The position numbers and the translations under genes are program-made. From Streptomyces sp. DI166 (lineage in GTDB: Bacteria; Actinomycetota; Actinomycetes; Streptomycetales; Streptomycetaceae): a DNA stretch of 64,000 nucleotides. The notes beneath the pieces were generated by a model. It had not been told where the DNA came from. It did not search any database and worked only from the letters and a program-made list of their open reading frames with translations. Shown here piece after piece: positions 1-8,553 of this stretch. The DNA lies in assembly GCF_900091315.1 (NCBI RefSeq), contig NZ_FLSP01000041.1:1-64000 (forward strand), read 5' to 3'. The stretch's first letter is position 1, and each line of letters begins with the position of its first letter.

Positions 1-1
1 T

Positions 2-820
2 AGCACGGGCACCCCGCACCGTCCCCGACCTCCAGCCCACCCGGAGTACCCGCTGTCCCCGCACTCGCGCCCGAAGATCACCGTGGTCATCGCCACCCAA
101 CTCCGCCCGGATCGCCTCGCATTCCTTGCGGCCATGCACGCCAGCCTGTGCCGCCAGAGCGTGCCGTGGGAGGCCGTCGTCGCCCTCGACGGAGCCGACC
201 CCGCCCGGCTGCCCGGCGCTCTCGCCGCCGACCCGCGCGTGCGCATCCTCGCCCTGCCGCGCCCGGTTGGCGCGGCCTGCGCCCGCAACTTCGCGCTCAC
301 CGAGGTACGCACCAAGTACGTCAACTGGGCCGATGACGACGACGAGTTCACCGACGAGGCCATGGAGCTGCGACTGCGCACCCTGGAGGAGACCGGGGTG
401 GGCTGGTGCGCCGGATACAGCCAGGACCTCCACCCCGACGGGTCCACGACCCTGTGGCGGCCCCCGACGCCGCCGGGCCGGCACGAAGCCGGGGAGGTGT
501 GGCGGTACTGGAAGAACCCGGCCGACACCATCCCGCTCGGCCCAACCACCCTCCTGGCCCGTACCGACCTGGTGCGCGCCGCCCCGATGGGCGGCCTCGT
601 CCAGGGCGAGGACTACTGCGCTCTCGCGGTCACCTGCCTCGCCCCGGGCATCGTGCTGCCCGTCCCGGTCTACCGGTACCGCAAGCACCCCGGGCAGATG
701 ACCGCGCAGGACTCCTACGACCAGTTGGAGGCGAGAGCGCGGGCTTTCGCCCATCGCTTTGGTGTCAGCCTGCGCGCCGCGTCCTCGCCGCAACGCGAAG
801 CCCTCTCCGCCGCCGCGTAG
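2..820 (+). CDS. Family 2 (GT-A) glycosyltransferase, 5' end outside window
   Basis: The reading frame is open from the first bases of the window. A GTG at 83 is the first possible start inside, but it would begin in the middle of the first beta strand (KITVVIATQ), so the true start probably lies left of position 1. Seen: the GT-A nucleotide-sugar fold start, the GAACARNFAL turn, and an acidic metal-binding stretch WADDDDEF at about residue 82-89 counted from the GTG, equivalent to the DxD motif. A family-2 transferase moves a sugar from an NDP-sugar to an unknown acceptor. No membrane segment is visible, so it is probably cytosolic. It is the first gene of the accessory region. The acceptor cannot be predicted. 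Confidence 0.75.
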   Translation, partial: STGTPHRPRPPAHPEYPLSPHSRPKITVVIATQLRPDRLAFLAAMHASLCRQSVPWEAVVALDGADPARLPGALAADPRVRILALPRPVGAACARNFALTEVRTKYVNWADDDDEFTDEAMELRLRTLEETGVGWCAGYSQDLHPDGSTTLWRPPTPPGRHEAGEVWRYWKNPADTIPLGPTTLLARTDLVRAAPMGGLVQGEDYCALAVTCLAPGIVLPVPVYRYRKHPGQMTAQDSYDQLEARARAFAHRFGVSLRAASSPQREALSAAA

Positions 821-986
821 TTGCCGCCGGTCCGCCCGGTACGGCCGCGCGGACCTGGCGCTCGAATGCCTCGCTATCGGTTCTGTCCGCGCCCAGCCAA
901 CGGCTTGCTCTCCGCCCGCACCGTTCCGCCGCCTGCGCCCCGCGCCGCGGCAGGGCACCGCTGACCGCTCCAGAAAGGAATCCTCT

Positions 987-1433
987 CTGTCCGACCACTT
1001 CCGGTTCGGCGCCCACCCCGACCACGGATTCGTGGCCGCCGCCACCGCCAACATCCCCGCACACCTCGCCAACTGGTTCCTCGTACGCGAGCAGTTCGAG
1101 CCCGTACCCGACACCCCGGGCCTGTACAGGCTCACCAACCCCGAGCAGGACGGGATCCGCCGCACTCGCCAGGCCGTTCACGACCTTCGACGCCACGGCT
1201 ACGAAGTCCACGCCGACTACAGCCTCGACCCCGGCCGCAGCGCCTTCCCGCCCCGGCCGACCGTGCGCAACGGGTTGATGGAGCGCCGCAACCGCATCGC
1301 GCAGGCATCCGCCACGTGCTCCCCACAGCAACGCGACGCCCCGACCGCAACGCTCCCCGAGCTTCTGCCCCAGCCCGGCGCCGTGCCAGTGAGCGGGCGG
1401 GCCCAGGCAGCCGGGAAGGGACGGAGCCGATGA
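987..1433 (+). CDS. Small-domain paralogue A, probable CTG start
   Basis: Uncharacterised. The core, about residues 25-75, contains ANWFLVREQFE, GLYRLTNPE and RRHGYEVHADYSLDP. This is the pattern shared with 1430, 3209, 9480, 10204, 10987, 11388 and 23622: helix, G/Q-F, aromatic-x-L-P strand, Ala-rich helix, G-Y-x-V-x-x-D. A GAAAGGA ribosome site at 973-979 is followed seven bases later by CTG (987). No in-frame ATG, GTG or TTG lies between 820 and 987, and the next GTG (1032) has no ribosome site. The C-terminal third is proline- and arginine-rich. It overlaps the next gene by four bases (ATGA), which suggests translational coupling. Confidence 0.6.
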   Translation: MSDHFRFGAHPDHGFVAAATANIPAHLANWFLVREQFEPVPDTPGLYRLTNPEQDGIRRTRQAVHDLRRHGYEVHADYSLDPGRSAFPPRPTVRNGLMERRNRIAQASATCSPQQRDAPTATLPELLPQPGAVPVSGRAQAAGKGRSR

Positions 1434-1780
1434 GCGACGAGCCGATCCGCATCACCCGCGGCCAGGGCGGCGAAGTCGACGTCGAGGGCCCGGTCGACGG
1501 CTTCGCCGCCAGCGTCCTCAAGCGCGCCGGATTCGACACCTACCCCACCTTGCGCGGCGTCTGGATCCGGCTGCCGTTCGACCTGGGCCGCACTTGGGAG
1601 AACGAACACGCCACCTGGGCCGCGGAGATGCTCGCCGCCGCCCGCTACAGCGTCGACCTCGACCCCGATCTGCACGCCGTCCCGCCCACCGCGTCCGCTT
1701 CATCTGCGCCACGCCGCACGAAGACCGCCATGACCGCACAGTCCGCACCCGCCAGCACCCCGCGGCGGCAACGGCGTTGA
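1430..1780 (+). CDS. Small-domain paralogue B
   Basis: Uncharacterised protein of 116 residues. It starts at ATG 1430, overlapping the previous stop, behind a GGGACGGAG ribosome site. The domain core has SVLKRAGFDTYPT, VWIRLPFD and an Ala-rich helix ending AARYSVDLDPDL, matching the other small-domain paralogues of the element. The tail after about residue 80 is low-complexity (Ala, Thr, Pro). The alternating strand/helix pattern suggests a compact alpha/beta domain. Function unknown; coupling with its paralogue upstream suggests the two are made together. Confidence 0.65.
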   Translation: MSDEPIRITRGQGGEVDVEGPVDGFAASVLKRAGFDTYPTLRGVWIRLPFDLGRTWENEHATWAAEMLAAARYSVDLDPDLHAVPPTASASSAPRRTKTAMTAQSAPASTPRRQRR

Positions 1781-1905
1781 CCGCCGATTCGACGCTAAGG
1801 CCCTCCGACGTGACTTCCTCCACTGCCATCTCCCGGCAGCGGTCGCCGCCGGACGCACCCGCTAACCCTCACCCCAGCCAGAAGCCCACGGAAAGCATCG
1901 CCGCG

Positions 1906-3161
1906 TTGAATTCCGACACCAGTTGCCCGCCGGACCGCACTACCTCCCGGCCGTTGCTCGCCGAACGGCATGTCGCCCGGCTGTTGCTGGGCACCCTGAT
2001 CGGTCGCCTGCCCAGCGGCATGGTGCCCGTGGCGATCCTCCTGCTGATCGTCGAGCGGGGTGGATCGCTCGCTGTCGGCGGGCTGCTGTGCGCTCTGTAC
2101 GGCCTGGCCAGCGCTGTCGGGCAGCCGGTGCTGGGACGGATGGTCGACCGGCGCGGCCAGACCCGTGTCACGACAGCCGCCGTCCTGGTCACCACGGCCT
2201 GCCTCCTGCTGCTGTCTTACGCAGACGCCCTCGCCCAGCCGGGGCTCGCGGCGGGGCTGCTCGTCCTCGCGGGGCTGAGCACGCCTCCGTTTGAGGCGAA
2301 CCTGCGTGCCCTGTAGAGCGTGGTGCTGAAGGACCCGGAGCGGCGCCGCGCCGTGCTCGCGCTCGACACCGGCGCCCAGGGGCTGATCTACGTCGCTGGG
2401 CCGCCGCTGGTCGCCGCGCTCTCCGCCCTTAGGGGCCCGGCGCCGCCATGACGGTCACCGCGGTACTCGGGCTGTTCGGGGCGAACGCCGTACTCAGCGC
2501 CGCACCGTCCAGGCAGTGGCAGCCTGAGGGCACGCAGGCGGGCGGACTCCTCGGGCCCTTGCAGCATGGCGGGCTGCGGCTGCTGTTCCTCGCCGTCTCA
2601 GGGGTCGGCTTCTCCCTGGGCGCGATGAACGTGTGGGCGGTGTCCATCGCCGACCGGCACGGCATGGCCCTGCTGTCCGGAGTCATCCCCTCCGCGCTGT
2701 CCGTCGGCAGCCTCCTCGGCGGCATCCTGTACGGCCGACTTCGCCGACATGGCCCGCTGGGCACCCAACTCCGTACCGCAGCACTGCTGTTCGCCCTCGC
2801 CTGGGTTCCACTCGCCACTTGCCCCGGCCCGATCGCCGCGACCGCGCTCACGGCACTGCCGGGCCTCTTCCTCACCGCACTGATCACCAGCGCGTTCCTG
2901 ACGGTGGTTGCACTCGCGCCCGCCGACACCCGCACCGAGGCGTACGCCTGGCTGATCGCCGCGGTCGGCACCGGTCAGGCCGCAGGCACCGCGCTCGCGG
3001 GTGCGCTCTCCACGCACCCGTACGCCGCCGCCCTCCCGGCCGCGGGGGCCTTCACCTGCCTGCTGGTGCTGCTCGGCGCCCGCCGCAGTCTCGCCGTTTC
3101 AGCTGCCGCACGCCGCCGGGGCCGGCACCGCCGCACACCTGCCCATGCCGCGCATCGCTGA
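1906..3161 (+). pseudogene. MFS transporter, broken by a stop and a frameshift
   Basis: Twelve-helix major facilitator superfamily exporter related in style to the intact MFS gene at 44153. The N-terminal half (TTG start at 1906 behind GGAAAG; an in-frame GTG at 1810 is the alternative) reads to an in-frame TAG at 2314-2316, in the loop after TPPFEANLRAL. The same frame then continues as SVVLKDPERRRAVLALDTG, so the TAG looks like a mutated sense codon, perhaps TGG. A second lesion, a one-base frameshift between 2427 and 2448 in a GGGGCCCGGCG run, moves the C-terminal six helices into the frame starting at ATG 2448. Both halves keep hydrophobic helices, so decay looks recent. Substrate unknown. 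Sequencing error is the alternative for the frameshift but less likely for both lesions. Confidence 0.75.
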
Positions 3162-3208
3162 GCCTCACACCCCACCTTCCTCCCGCCACCACCGATAGGA
3201 GATCCGCC

Positions 3209-3576
3209 TTGCCCGAAGCACCAGCAGAGCCGTTCATGACGATCCGGCACGCCATCACCGGCGAGATCACCACCACCGGCTACAACGCCGCCGCCCGGCG
3301 GATCCTGCTCCAGTCCGGCTTCGAAGAGACGCCAGGCTGCGCCTGCCGAGCGACGGAACCCGGTACGGAGCGGACGCACGGGCCTGCTCGGCAGCCAGCG
3401 AGCTGCTCGTCGCCGGCCATCCCCTGCACCTGTACCGATCCCTCACTCGGCCGGTGAGCGCCGACGGTACGCCCCGGTTGGCCCGGTCGCCGATGTCGGC
3501 ACAGTCCGCGATCCGCTCCGCGAGCGGCCAGCCTCTCCAGCACATCGCCAACTCCACCCGCACCCACACCTCTTGA
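3209..3576 (+). pseudogene. Small-domain paralogue C, frameshifted
   Basis: A TTG start at 3209 follows AGGAGATCC. The first 40 codons read MTIRHAITGEITTTG and ARRILLQSGFEET. The conserved continuation ARLRLPSDGTRYG, ASELLVAGHPLHLYRSL lies in another frame, starting near 3331 and ending at TGA 3574-3576. That stop directly overlaps the ribosome site of the next gene. A frameshift therefore lies between about 3290 and 3340. Joined, the product matches the small-domain family (GF, RLP, Ala-rich helix, GH/GY strand). It could also be a sequencing error; programmed shifting is not supported because no slippery heptamer or downstream structure was recognised. Confidence 0.6.
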
Positions 3577-3588
3577 AGGAACCTCGCC

Positions 3589-4794
3589 GTGACCACACCC
3601 GGACCGCCTACCCGTCCAGCGCGCACCAAGGGCGGCGAACTACGGGCCAAGGTGGCCCGACTGCTGGCCGACCGGCCGGCGGACACGCTCACCATCGGGG
3701 ACATGGCCAGGCAGCTGGGCCACTCCCACGGCGCCGTCCGCAACGCCGCCCTCACCCTGGTGCGACGCGGCGAGGCCGACCAAGGCGGAATGGGACAACC
3801 GGAGTTCCGCGCGAACGCGAAGACCGCCGCAGCCGCGCAGACCGCTGTGATCAGCCCACCGGGCACCCACCCTCCCCGCGGCCAGACGACCACGGCCCGC
3901 ACGACCACTCCCGCAGCAGCCACGCCCAGGCAGACCGGCCCGATCCGCCGCGCGGGGGGCCAGCTCTACCACCCCCGGGAGCTGGCCGATCTGCCCGACG
4001 TCGAGGCGTTGAACCGGCTGCGCGACGCCGACGTGCCGGTGCTGCTCTACGGCCCTCCGGGCACCGGCAAGACGAGTCTGGTCGAGGCGGCGTTCCCGGA
4101 CCTGCTCACCGTCGCCGGTGACGGCGACACCACGGTCGGCGACTTGATCGGCGAGTACACACAGGACGAGACGGGAGCCTACGTCTTCCAGTACGGTCCG
4201 CTGGTCACGGCGATGACCGAGGGCCGCGCCCTGCTGATCGACGATGCCACCTTGATCTCACCGAAGGTCCTGGCGGCGCTGTATCCCGCGATGGACGGGC
4301 GCAGGCAGATCCAGGTCAAGGCCCACAAGGGCGAGACCATCAAGGCCGAGCCGGGCTTCTACGTGGTGGCGGGCCACAATCCCGGCGTCCACGGCGCGGT
4401 GTTGACGGAGGCGCTCGCGAGCCGGTTCAGCGTGCAGATCCAGATCGGCACGGACTATGACCTCGCCCTGGCGCTGAGGATCGATGCCCGGGTGGTCCGG
4501 GTCGCCCGACACCTCGCCCACCAGGTCGAACTCGGCGAGCTGGGCTGGGCCCCCCAACTGCGAGAGCTGCTCAGCTACCAGAAGACCGAGGCCGTCCTCG
4601 GCACCAAAGCCGCGCTCGCGAACCTGGTCGGCATCGCTCCTGTGGAGGATCGCGACATCGTCGCCGCCGCCGTCATCAAGGCTGTCGGCGTCAAGAAGAT
4701 CGCGCCCCTCACCCTCGGCAAGCAGCTCCCCGCGTCAGCTGCCCGGCAGCCCCCGGGCAGCACCGGCTCCGCGCACCGGGGCCGCTCGCGATGA
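3589..4794 (+). CDS. MoxR-type AAA+ ATPase with N-terminal winged helix
   Basis: Protein of 401 residues from GTG 3589 behind GAAGGAACC. Residues about 15-65 form a helix-turn-helix (TIGDMARQLGHSHGAVRNA), followed by a 50-residue Ala/Thr/Pro linker. The AAA+ module of the MoxR/CobS/McrB-like class has Walker A GPPGTGKT at 155-162 and Walker B ALLIDDA at 214-220. Members couple ATP hydrolysis to remodelling of a VWA partner, and the next gene (ATGA overlap) encodes such a partner. The DNA-binding-like N-terminus is unusual for MoxR proteins and suggests the remodelling is directed to a DNA site or to regulation. It could belong to the VWA-MoxR conflict systems; that is inference. Confidence 0.85.
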   Translation: MTTPGPPTRPARTKGGELRAKVARLLADRPADTLTIGDMARQLGHSHGAVRNAALTLVRRGEADQGGMGQPEFRANAKTAAAAQTAVISPPGTHPPRGQTTTARTTTPAAATPRQTGPIRRAGGQLYHPRELADLPDVEALNRLRDADVPVLLYGPPGTGKTSLVEAAFPDLLTVAGDGDTTVGDLIGEYTQDETGAYVFQYGPLVTAMTEGRALLIDDATLISPKVLAALYPAMDGRRQIQVKAHKGETIKAEPGFYVVAGHNPGVHGAVLTEALASRFSVQIQIGTDYDLALALRIDARVVRVARHLAHQVELGELGWAPQLRELLSYQKTEAVLGTKAALANLVGIAPVEDRDIVAAAVIKAVGVKKIAPLTLGKQLPASAARQPPGSTGSAHRGRSR

Positions 4795-6590
4795 GCGCCC
4801 ACCACCACGTCCAGTCCCCCGCCACCACGCCGGACGACGACGCCGACCTCGCGCGCTGGGACGACGACGGCGCCCCGCCCGCGCAACCCCGTTCCTCCTC
4901 GGCCGCGTGGCTGCGCGTGGGAGCCGAACTCGGCGACCGGCTGGTCGCCCTCTCCGGCCGCCAGGACCTCCTCGTCACCTGCCGCCCCGGCACGCGCAGC
5001 GGCGCACCGGCCGCGTTCTTCCCCACTCGGGGCGAGATCGAGTTCGACGCCGGCCTGTTCGCCCCGCTGAAGCCCCACGAGATCCATCCGCGGATCGTGG
5101 GCGACGAAGAGCGGTATCCCGCCGCCTGGGGAGTGTTCGTCCACGAGGCCGCGCACGCGGCCCACTCCGTCTGGACGGCGCCTGCCGGAGCGGACCCCCG
5201 TGTCGTCGAGGCCGCGCTCCTGCTGGAGGAGAGCCGTGTCGAAGGCGCACACCTGATCACGCGGCCCACGGACCGCACGTACCTGCGCACCAGTGCCCGA
5301 ACCCTGGTCATGCCCGACATCGCCCACCCCACCCTCCAGGGCATCGAGCACGCCGCCGCCGTGGCGGCCCTGATCCTCGGCCGCCGTGACGTCGGCATCC
5401 TGGACGCCGGCGAGACCCGGGCCGTCGCCAATCTGTGCGAAAAGGTACTCGGCGCAAACCTGCTGGCCACACTCACCCGCATCTGGACCGCAGCCCACCA
5501 GTGCGCCGACCACGACGCCACGGCCATGCTCGCGCACGGTCAAGAATGGTGCGACGCTCTGGACACCGCGGCCCCTGCCCTGCCCGTGCCGGAGAACCTC
5601 ACCGATCTGCTGTCCGGGGCCGTGAGGGTCGTCATGGACAGCACGGCAGCCACCGACGCCGCCGACCTCGCGGCACAGGCCGCAGCGGACAACGCCATCG
5701 CCGCGAAGTCCACTGCGCAGGCCCAGGACCGCGCCCAGCGGGCCGGCCAGCGACGCAAAGCCGCCGCCACCGCCAAGTCGGTCTTCAACGCCCGTGGCGC
5801 CACCGTCACCCCCGACGGCACACCGGCGCCCTACGGCAACCCGGTCACCGGCACCCGCAGTCCCACCGCCGCCGAGCAGAGCGCCGCCGCGCGCCTGAGC
5901 CGCGCCCTGCGTGCCGCCGCCTACCGCGAGCGGACCGAGGAGCGGACCACCAGCCCCACCCCGCCCGGCCGCCTCAACATGCGTGCGGCCCTCGCCCGCG
6001 ACGCTCAGCGCGCGGCCGGGTCGGTCCCCACCGCGGAACCGTTCACCCGCACCCGCCGCCGCAACTCCCCCACCCCACCGCTGCGTGTGGGTATCGCCGT
6101 CGACGTTTCCGGCTCCATGCGTGCCGCCTGCGCGCCCGTCGCGTCCGCTGCCTGGATCGTGGCACGCGCAGCAGCCCTGACCGACCCCGACTCCCTCACC
6201 GCCACCATCGCCTACGACAGGCACCTGACCGCATTGACCCGACCCACCCACCGAGCACCAGAGCGCGTGACGACGTTCGATGCCAACGGCGGCCACCACA
6301 ACCTCGGCGACGCCATCGACGCACTCGACCACGGCCTCGAACTCAGCCGCCCCGGCGCCGGCCGCCTCCTCGTGATCGTCACCGACGCCCACTACGGCAG
6401 CGACGAAACCGCTCAAGCCGTCACCCGCATCAAGCAGCTCACGACCACCGGCTGCGCCGTACTCCAGCTCACCCTCACCGCGAAGTCCCAGCACCTGCCG
6501 GGGACCACCTTGCTGCACCTGCCCCGTCCCACCAGCGCTCCCGCCGCCATCGCCAAGGCGGCCACTGACGCCATCCGCAGGACACGCTGA
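4791..6590 (+). CDS. Metallopeptidase-like (HExxH) protein with C-terminal VWA domain
   Basis: Protein of 599 residues, translationally coupled to the MoxR ATPase. An N-terminal zincin-like segment contains HEAAH at 118-122 followed by an acidic LLLEESRVEG helix that could supply a third zinc ligand, as in the DUF2201/CobT-like arrangement of metallopeptidase plus VWA. The middle, about 290-420, is Ala/Arg/Thr-rich and probably extended. The C-terminal VWA domain (about 430-590) has an intact MIDAS motif, DVSGSM, near 438-443 and a TDAHYG segment. VWA proteins bind partners through the metal site; MoxR ATPases open or load them. No signal peptide, so cytosolic. Substrate unknown; it may process or disassemble a protein complex during transfer or defence. 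Confidence 0.8.
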   Translation: MSAHHHVQSPATTPDDDADLARWDDDGAPPAQPRSSSAAWLRVGAELGDRLVALSGRQDLLVTCRPGTRSGAPAAFFPTRGEIEFDAGLFAPLKPHEIHPRIVGDEERYPAAWGVFVHEAAHAAHSVWTAPAGADPRVVEAALLLEESRVEGAHLITRPTDRTYLRTSARTLVMPDIAHPTLQGIEHAAAVAALILGRRDVGILDAGETRAVANLCEKVLGANLLATLTRIWTAAHQCADHDATAMLAHGQEWCDALDTAAPALPVPENLTDLLSGAVRVVMDSTAATDAADLAAQAAADNAIAAKSTAQAQDRAQRAGQRRKAAATAKSVFNARGATVTPDGTPAPYGNPVTGTRSPTAAEQSAAARLSRALRAAAYRERTEERTTSPTPPGRLNMRAALARDAQRAAGSVPTAEPFTRTRRRNSPTPPLRVGIAVDVSGSMRAACAPVASAAWIVARAAALTDPDSLTATIAYDRHLTALTRPTHRAPERVTTFDANGGHHNLGDAIDALDHGLELSRPGAGRLLVIVTDAHYGSDETAQAVTRIKQLTTTGCAVLQLTLTAKSQHLPGTTLLHLPRPTSAPAAIAKAATDAIRRTR

Positions 6591-6761
6591 GACGACGCAG
6601 AAGGCGGAAGCGTCCCCGAGACCACCGCCAAGCACTCCAGACCGCCTCCGCAGGCCAGCCCATGTCGCGCGCCGCTGAACCCCCACCGTCAGTCCACTCG
6701 ACCGCACATGCCCGGCCTTAACCCCTGAACTGCCCGCCACGGCAAGGAGATCACCCAGAAC

Positions 6762-7259
6762 ATGGCTGTCCGTACGACCTGGAAAATTGTCCACAGCTGT
6801 GGACACGAAGTAACGCATAACCTGTCCGACCGGCCCGCCGACCGGCGCGCCGGATTCGCCCGCTGGCTCGAAGGCCGCGACTGCACCGACTGCTGGAAGG
6901 CCGCCCACAACTCCGACACGGAATCCAAGGAAGCCTGGATCGCCGCCAAGCGTGCCGAGGAGCAACAGGTCGCCGCCGAGTGGGCCGAGCAGTTCGACAT
7001 GCCGCCGCTCGATGGGCCCGAGAAGGCCCTCGCCTGGGGCGAGCGCTCCCGCCACCAGCTCGTCACCGCCGCGTACAGCGCGCTGGTGAGCGAGGGCACC
7101 TGGGACGAGGCCGACTGGGCCGTCCTGGAAGACAAGATCCGCACCGTCGACCGCGCCGGATGGTGGATCGACCAGAGGGACGCCGAGGGCTCTGACCTGC
7201 CCGAACTCCTGGACGCCGCCACTTCGGACGACATCGGGACGGAGAACCCGTTCCGGTAG
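6762..7259 (+). CDS. Uncharacterised protein with N-terminal zinc-knuckle-like motif
   Basis: Protein of 165 residues, ATG 6762, with a purine-rich ribosome site (AAGGAGA, about 13 bases upstream). Two Cys-containing clusters, HSCGHEVTH near residues 11-19 and RDCTDCW near 39-45, flank the segment LSDRPADRRAGFARWLEG and could bind zinc. The remainder is helical and acidic, with several Trp residues (EEADWAVLEDKIR-like). This architecture recurs on Streptomyces plasmids and integrative elements from memory, but I know of no assigned function. About 170 bases separate it from the upstream VWA gene, and a strong hairpin follows its stop. Confidence 0.7.
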   Translation: MAVRTTWKIVHSCGHEVTHNLSDRPADRRAGFARWLEGRDCTDCWKAAHNSDTESKEAWIAAKRAEEQQVAAEWAEQFDMPPLDGPEKALAWGERSRHQLVTAAYSALVSEGTWDEADWAVLEDKIRTVDRAGWWIDQRDAEGSDLPELLDAATSDDIGTENPFR

Positions 7260-7278
7260 GACGCGGGGCTGTATACCC

Positions 7279-7311
7279 GACGATCCCCGGTTACCGAAAC
7301 CGGGGATCGTC
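7279..7311 (+). repeat. Hairpin with core shared with 23930-23966
   Basis: A perfect 14-bp inverted repeat (7279-7292 with 7298-7311) surrounds the five-base loop ACCGA. It begins 20 bases after the stop of the 6762 gene and could act as a terminator, though no T-run follows. The inner 27 bases are identical to a second hairpin at 23930-23966, while the outer base pairs differ but still pair. Confidence 0.8.
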
Positions 7312-7366
7312 CGGATCCTTGTTCCTCCCACCGCCTCCCCGCGTCCCTCGTGGAAGGAACCTTGCT

Positions 7367-7783
7367 GTGCCCGTTTCCCGCCATCCGCATGCCCCCGGTG
7401 ACATCGTCACCCCCGACCGGGACATCACCCACGCCCACTTCCGGCCCGGTGACCAGGTCGTCATCCTCAAGGGCACCTCGGGCAGCGAGCTGTGGGGCGA
7501 CGTCTACAAGGTCGTCACCCCGTCGTGGCACACCCCGACCGACGAGGACGGCTGGCGCCTGTACGACCCGGCCGGCGGCGAGCGCACGTACATCACCGCG
7601 CACCCGCGCTACCTCGTCCACCTCTCCAGCCGCTGCCCGGACTGCCTCATCTACCAGCAGGCGCTGCGCACTTACCTCATCCCGCGCCTGGCCGACGCCG
7701 ACGAGGACGTCGACTGCGGCTGGTACTCGGTCAACCGCCTCAACCAGGTGGTTCACGTCGCCGACGCCCGGGGCGGCCAGTGA
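7367..7783 (+). CDS. Uncharacterised element protein
   Basis: GTG 7367 lies behind GGAAGGAACC and gives 138 residues. The sequence has a small beta-rich start (FRPGDQVVILKG, ELWGDVYKVV) that resembles an SH3-like or KOW-type barrel. This is followed by a CPDCLIY Cys pair and a helical end. The family is not recognised. It overlaps the next gene by GTGA, so the two are probably translated together. Confidence 0.65.
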   Translation: MPVSRHPHAPGDIVTPDRDITHAHFRPGDQVVILKGTSGSELWGDVYKVVTPSWHTPTDEDGWRLYDPAGGERTYITAHPRYLVHLSSRCPDCLIYQQALRTYLIPRLADADEDVDCGWYSVNRLNQVVHVADARGGQ

Positions 7784-8553
7784 TCCATGCACTCGGCTCG
7801 CAGCGCGCCGCAGCCCTGAAGGGGGCGGCTACAGCGGCCATCGAGGCGCTCACCGGGAGAGAGTGGCCGACGCTGCTCGCCGAGGCCCTGCGCGAGACAG
7901 ACGCGACCTGGCAGGAGTCGGCCGAAGTGTGCGCCGACGTCGCCTGGCAGGCCCGCGCCGCCGACAACAGCGCGCTGATCGTGCTCACCCCCGAGCACGT
8001 CACGGACGCCAGCCAGGACCCGGTGATCTGGCGGACGTACCGGCACCTCTACCTCAGCACGCTGCGCTACGACTTCCGCTGCCGCGACATCGAGTCACTC
8101 ATGAACAGGGTGCCGGTGAGCGTGCTGAACGAGGACCCGTACAGCGAAGCCCTGTACGGCTTCGCACGATTGGGGCAGTCCCGCTCCGACGGCCTAGCGG
8201 TCCTGCACCGGGTCCTCGTGGCCGCACCCGGCCACCCCAAGACCCTGCACGTCCTGCTGCACGGCGTGTGGCTGGGCACCTTCCTCCCCGGCCGAGCACC
8301 CATGCTGCTCGCCCTGGTGGGACTGCTCCCCGAGGGCGGGCTGAACGATCCGATCGCGCTGTTCCGCATGGCCTCGGCCCGGCGGAGTCTCGGCCAGTAC
8401 CCCGAGGCCCTCACCGCCATCGACCACGCCCTGGAGCTGCTGCCGCCCAACGAACTGGCAGTCCACGCCGACCTGGTGCGCGAACGCGCCCTGATCACCA
8501 CGGCGCACGACCTGGCCCTCCTCATCCCAAACCGCCCGGATCCCACCCCATGA
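7780..8553 (+). CDS. TPR-like helical repeat protein
   Basis: GTG 7780 overlaps the previous stop and gives 257 residues. The C-terminal half contains tetratricopeptide-like helices (ALFRMASARRSLGQYPEAL, IDHALELLPPNE), typical of the A-helix/B-helix TPR pattern with G-Y and A at the expected places. The N-terminal half is all-helical without a known motif. TPR proteins act as scaffolds; here it sits in an overlapping gene chain with the relaxase-like gene, so a role in assembling a transfer complex is possible but inferred. Confidence 0.65.
   Translation: MIHALGSQRAAALKGAATAAIEALTGREWPTLLAEALRETDATWQESAEVCADVAWQARAADNSALIVLTPEHVTDASQDPVIWRTYRHLYLSTLRYDFRCRDIESLMNRVPVSVLNEDPYSEALYGFARLGQSRSDGLAVLHRVLVAAPGHPKTLHVLLHGVWLGTFLPGRAPMLLALVGLLPEGGLNDPIALFRMASARRSLGQYPEALTAIDHALELLPPNELAVHADLVRERALITTAHDLALLIPNRPDPTP

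Noticed and set aside
2427..2448. Programmed frameshift in the MFS gene
   Set aside because: No slippery heptamer in phase and an additional in-frame TAG upstream; decay explains both.
4575..7331. Minus-strand open frame of over 900 codons opposite the VWA gene
   Set aside because: Gly/Arg/Val-rich mirror of high-GC coding DNA; the plus strand has clear domains, ribosome sites and overlaps.
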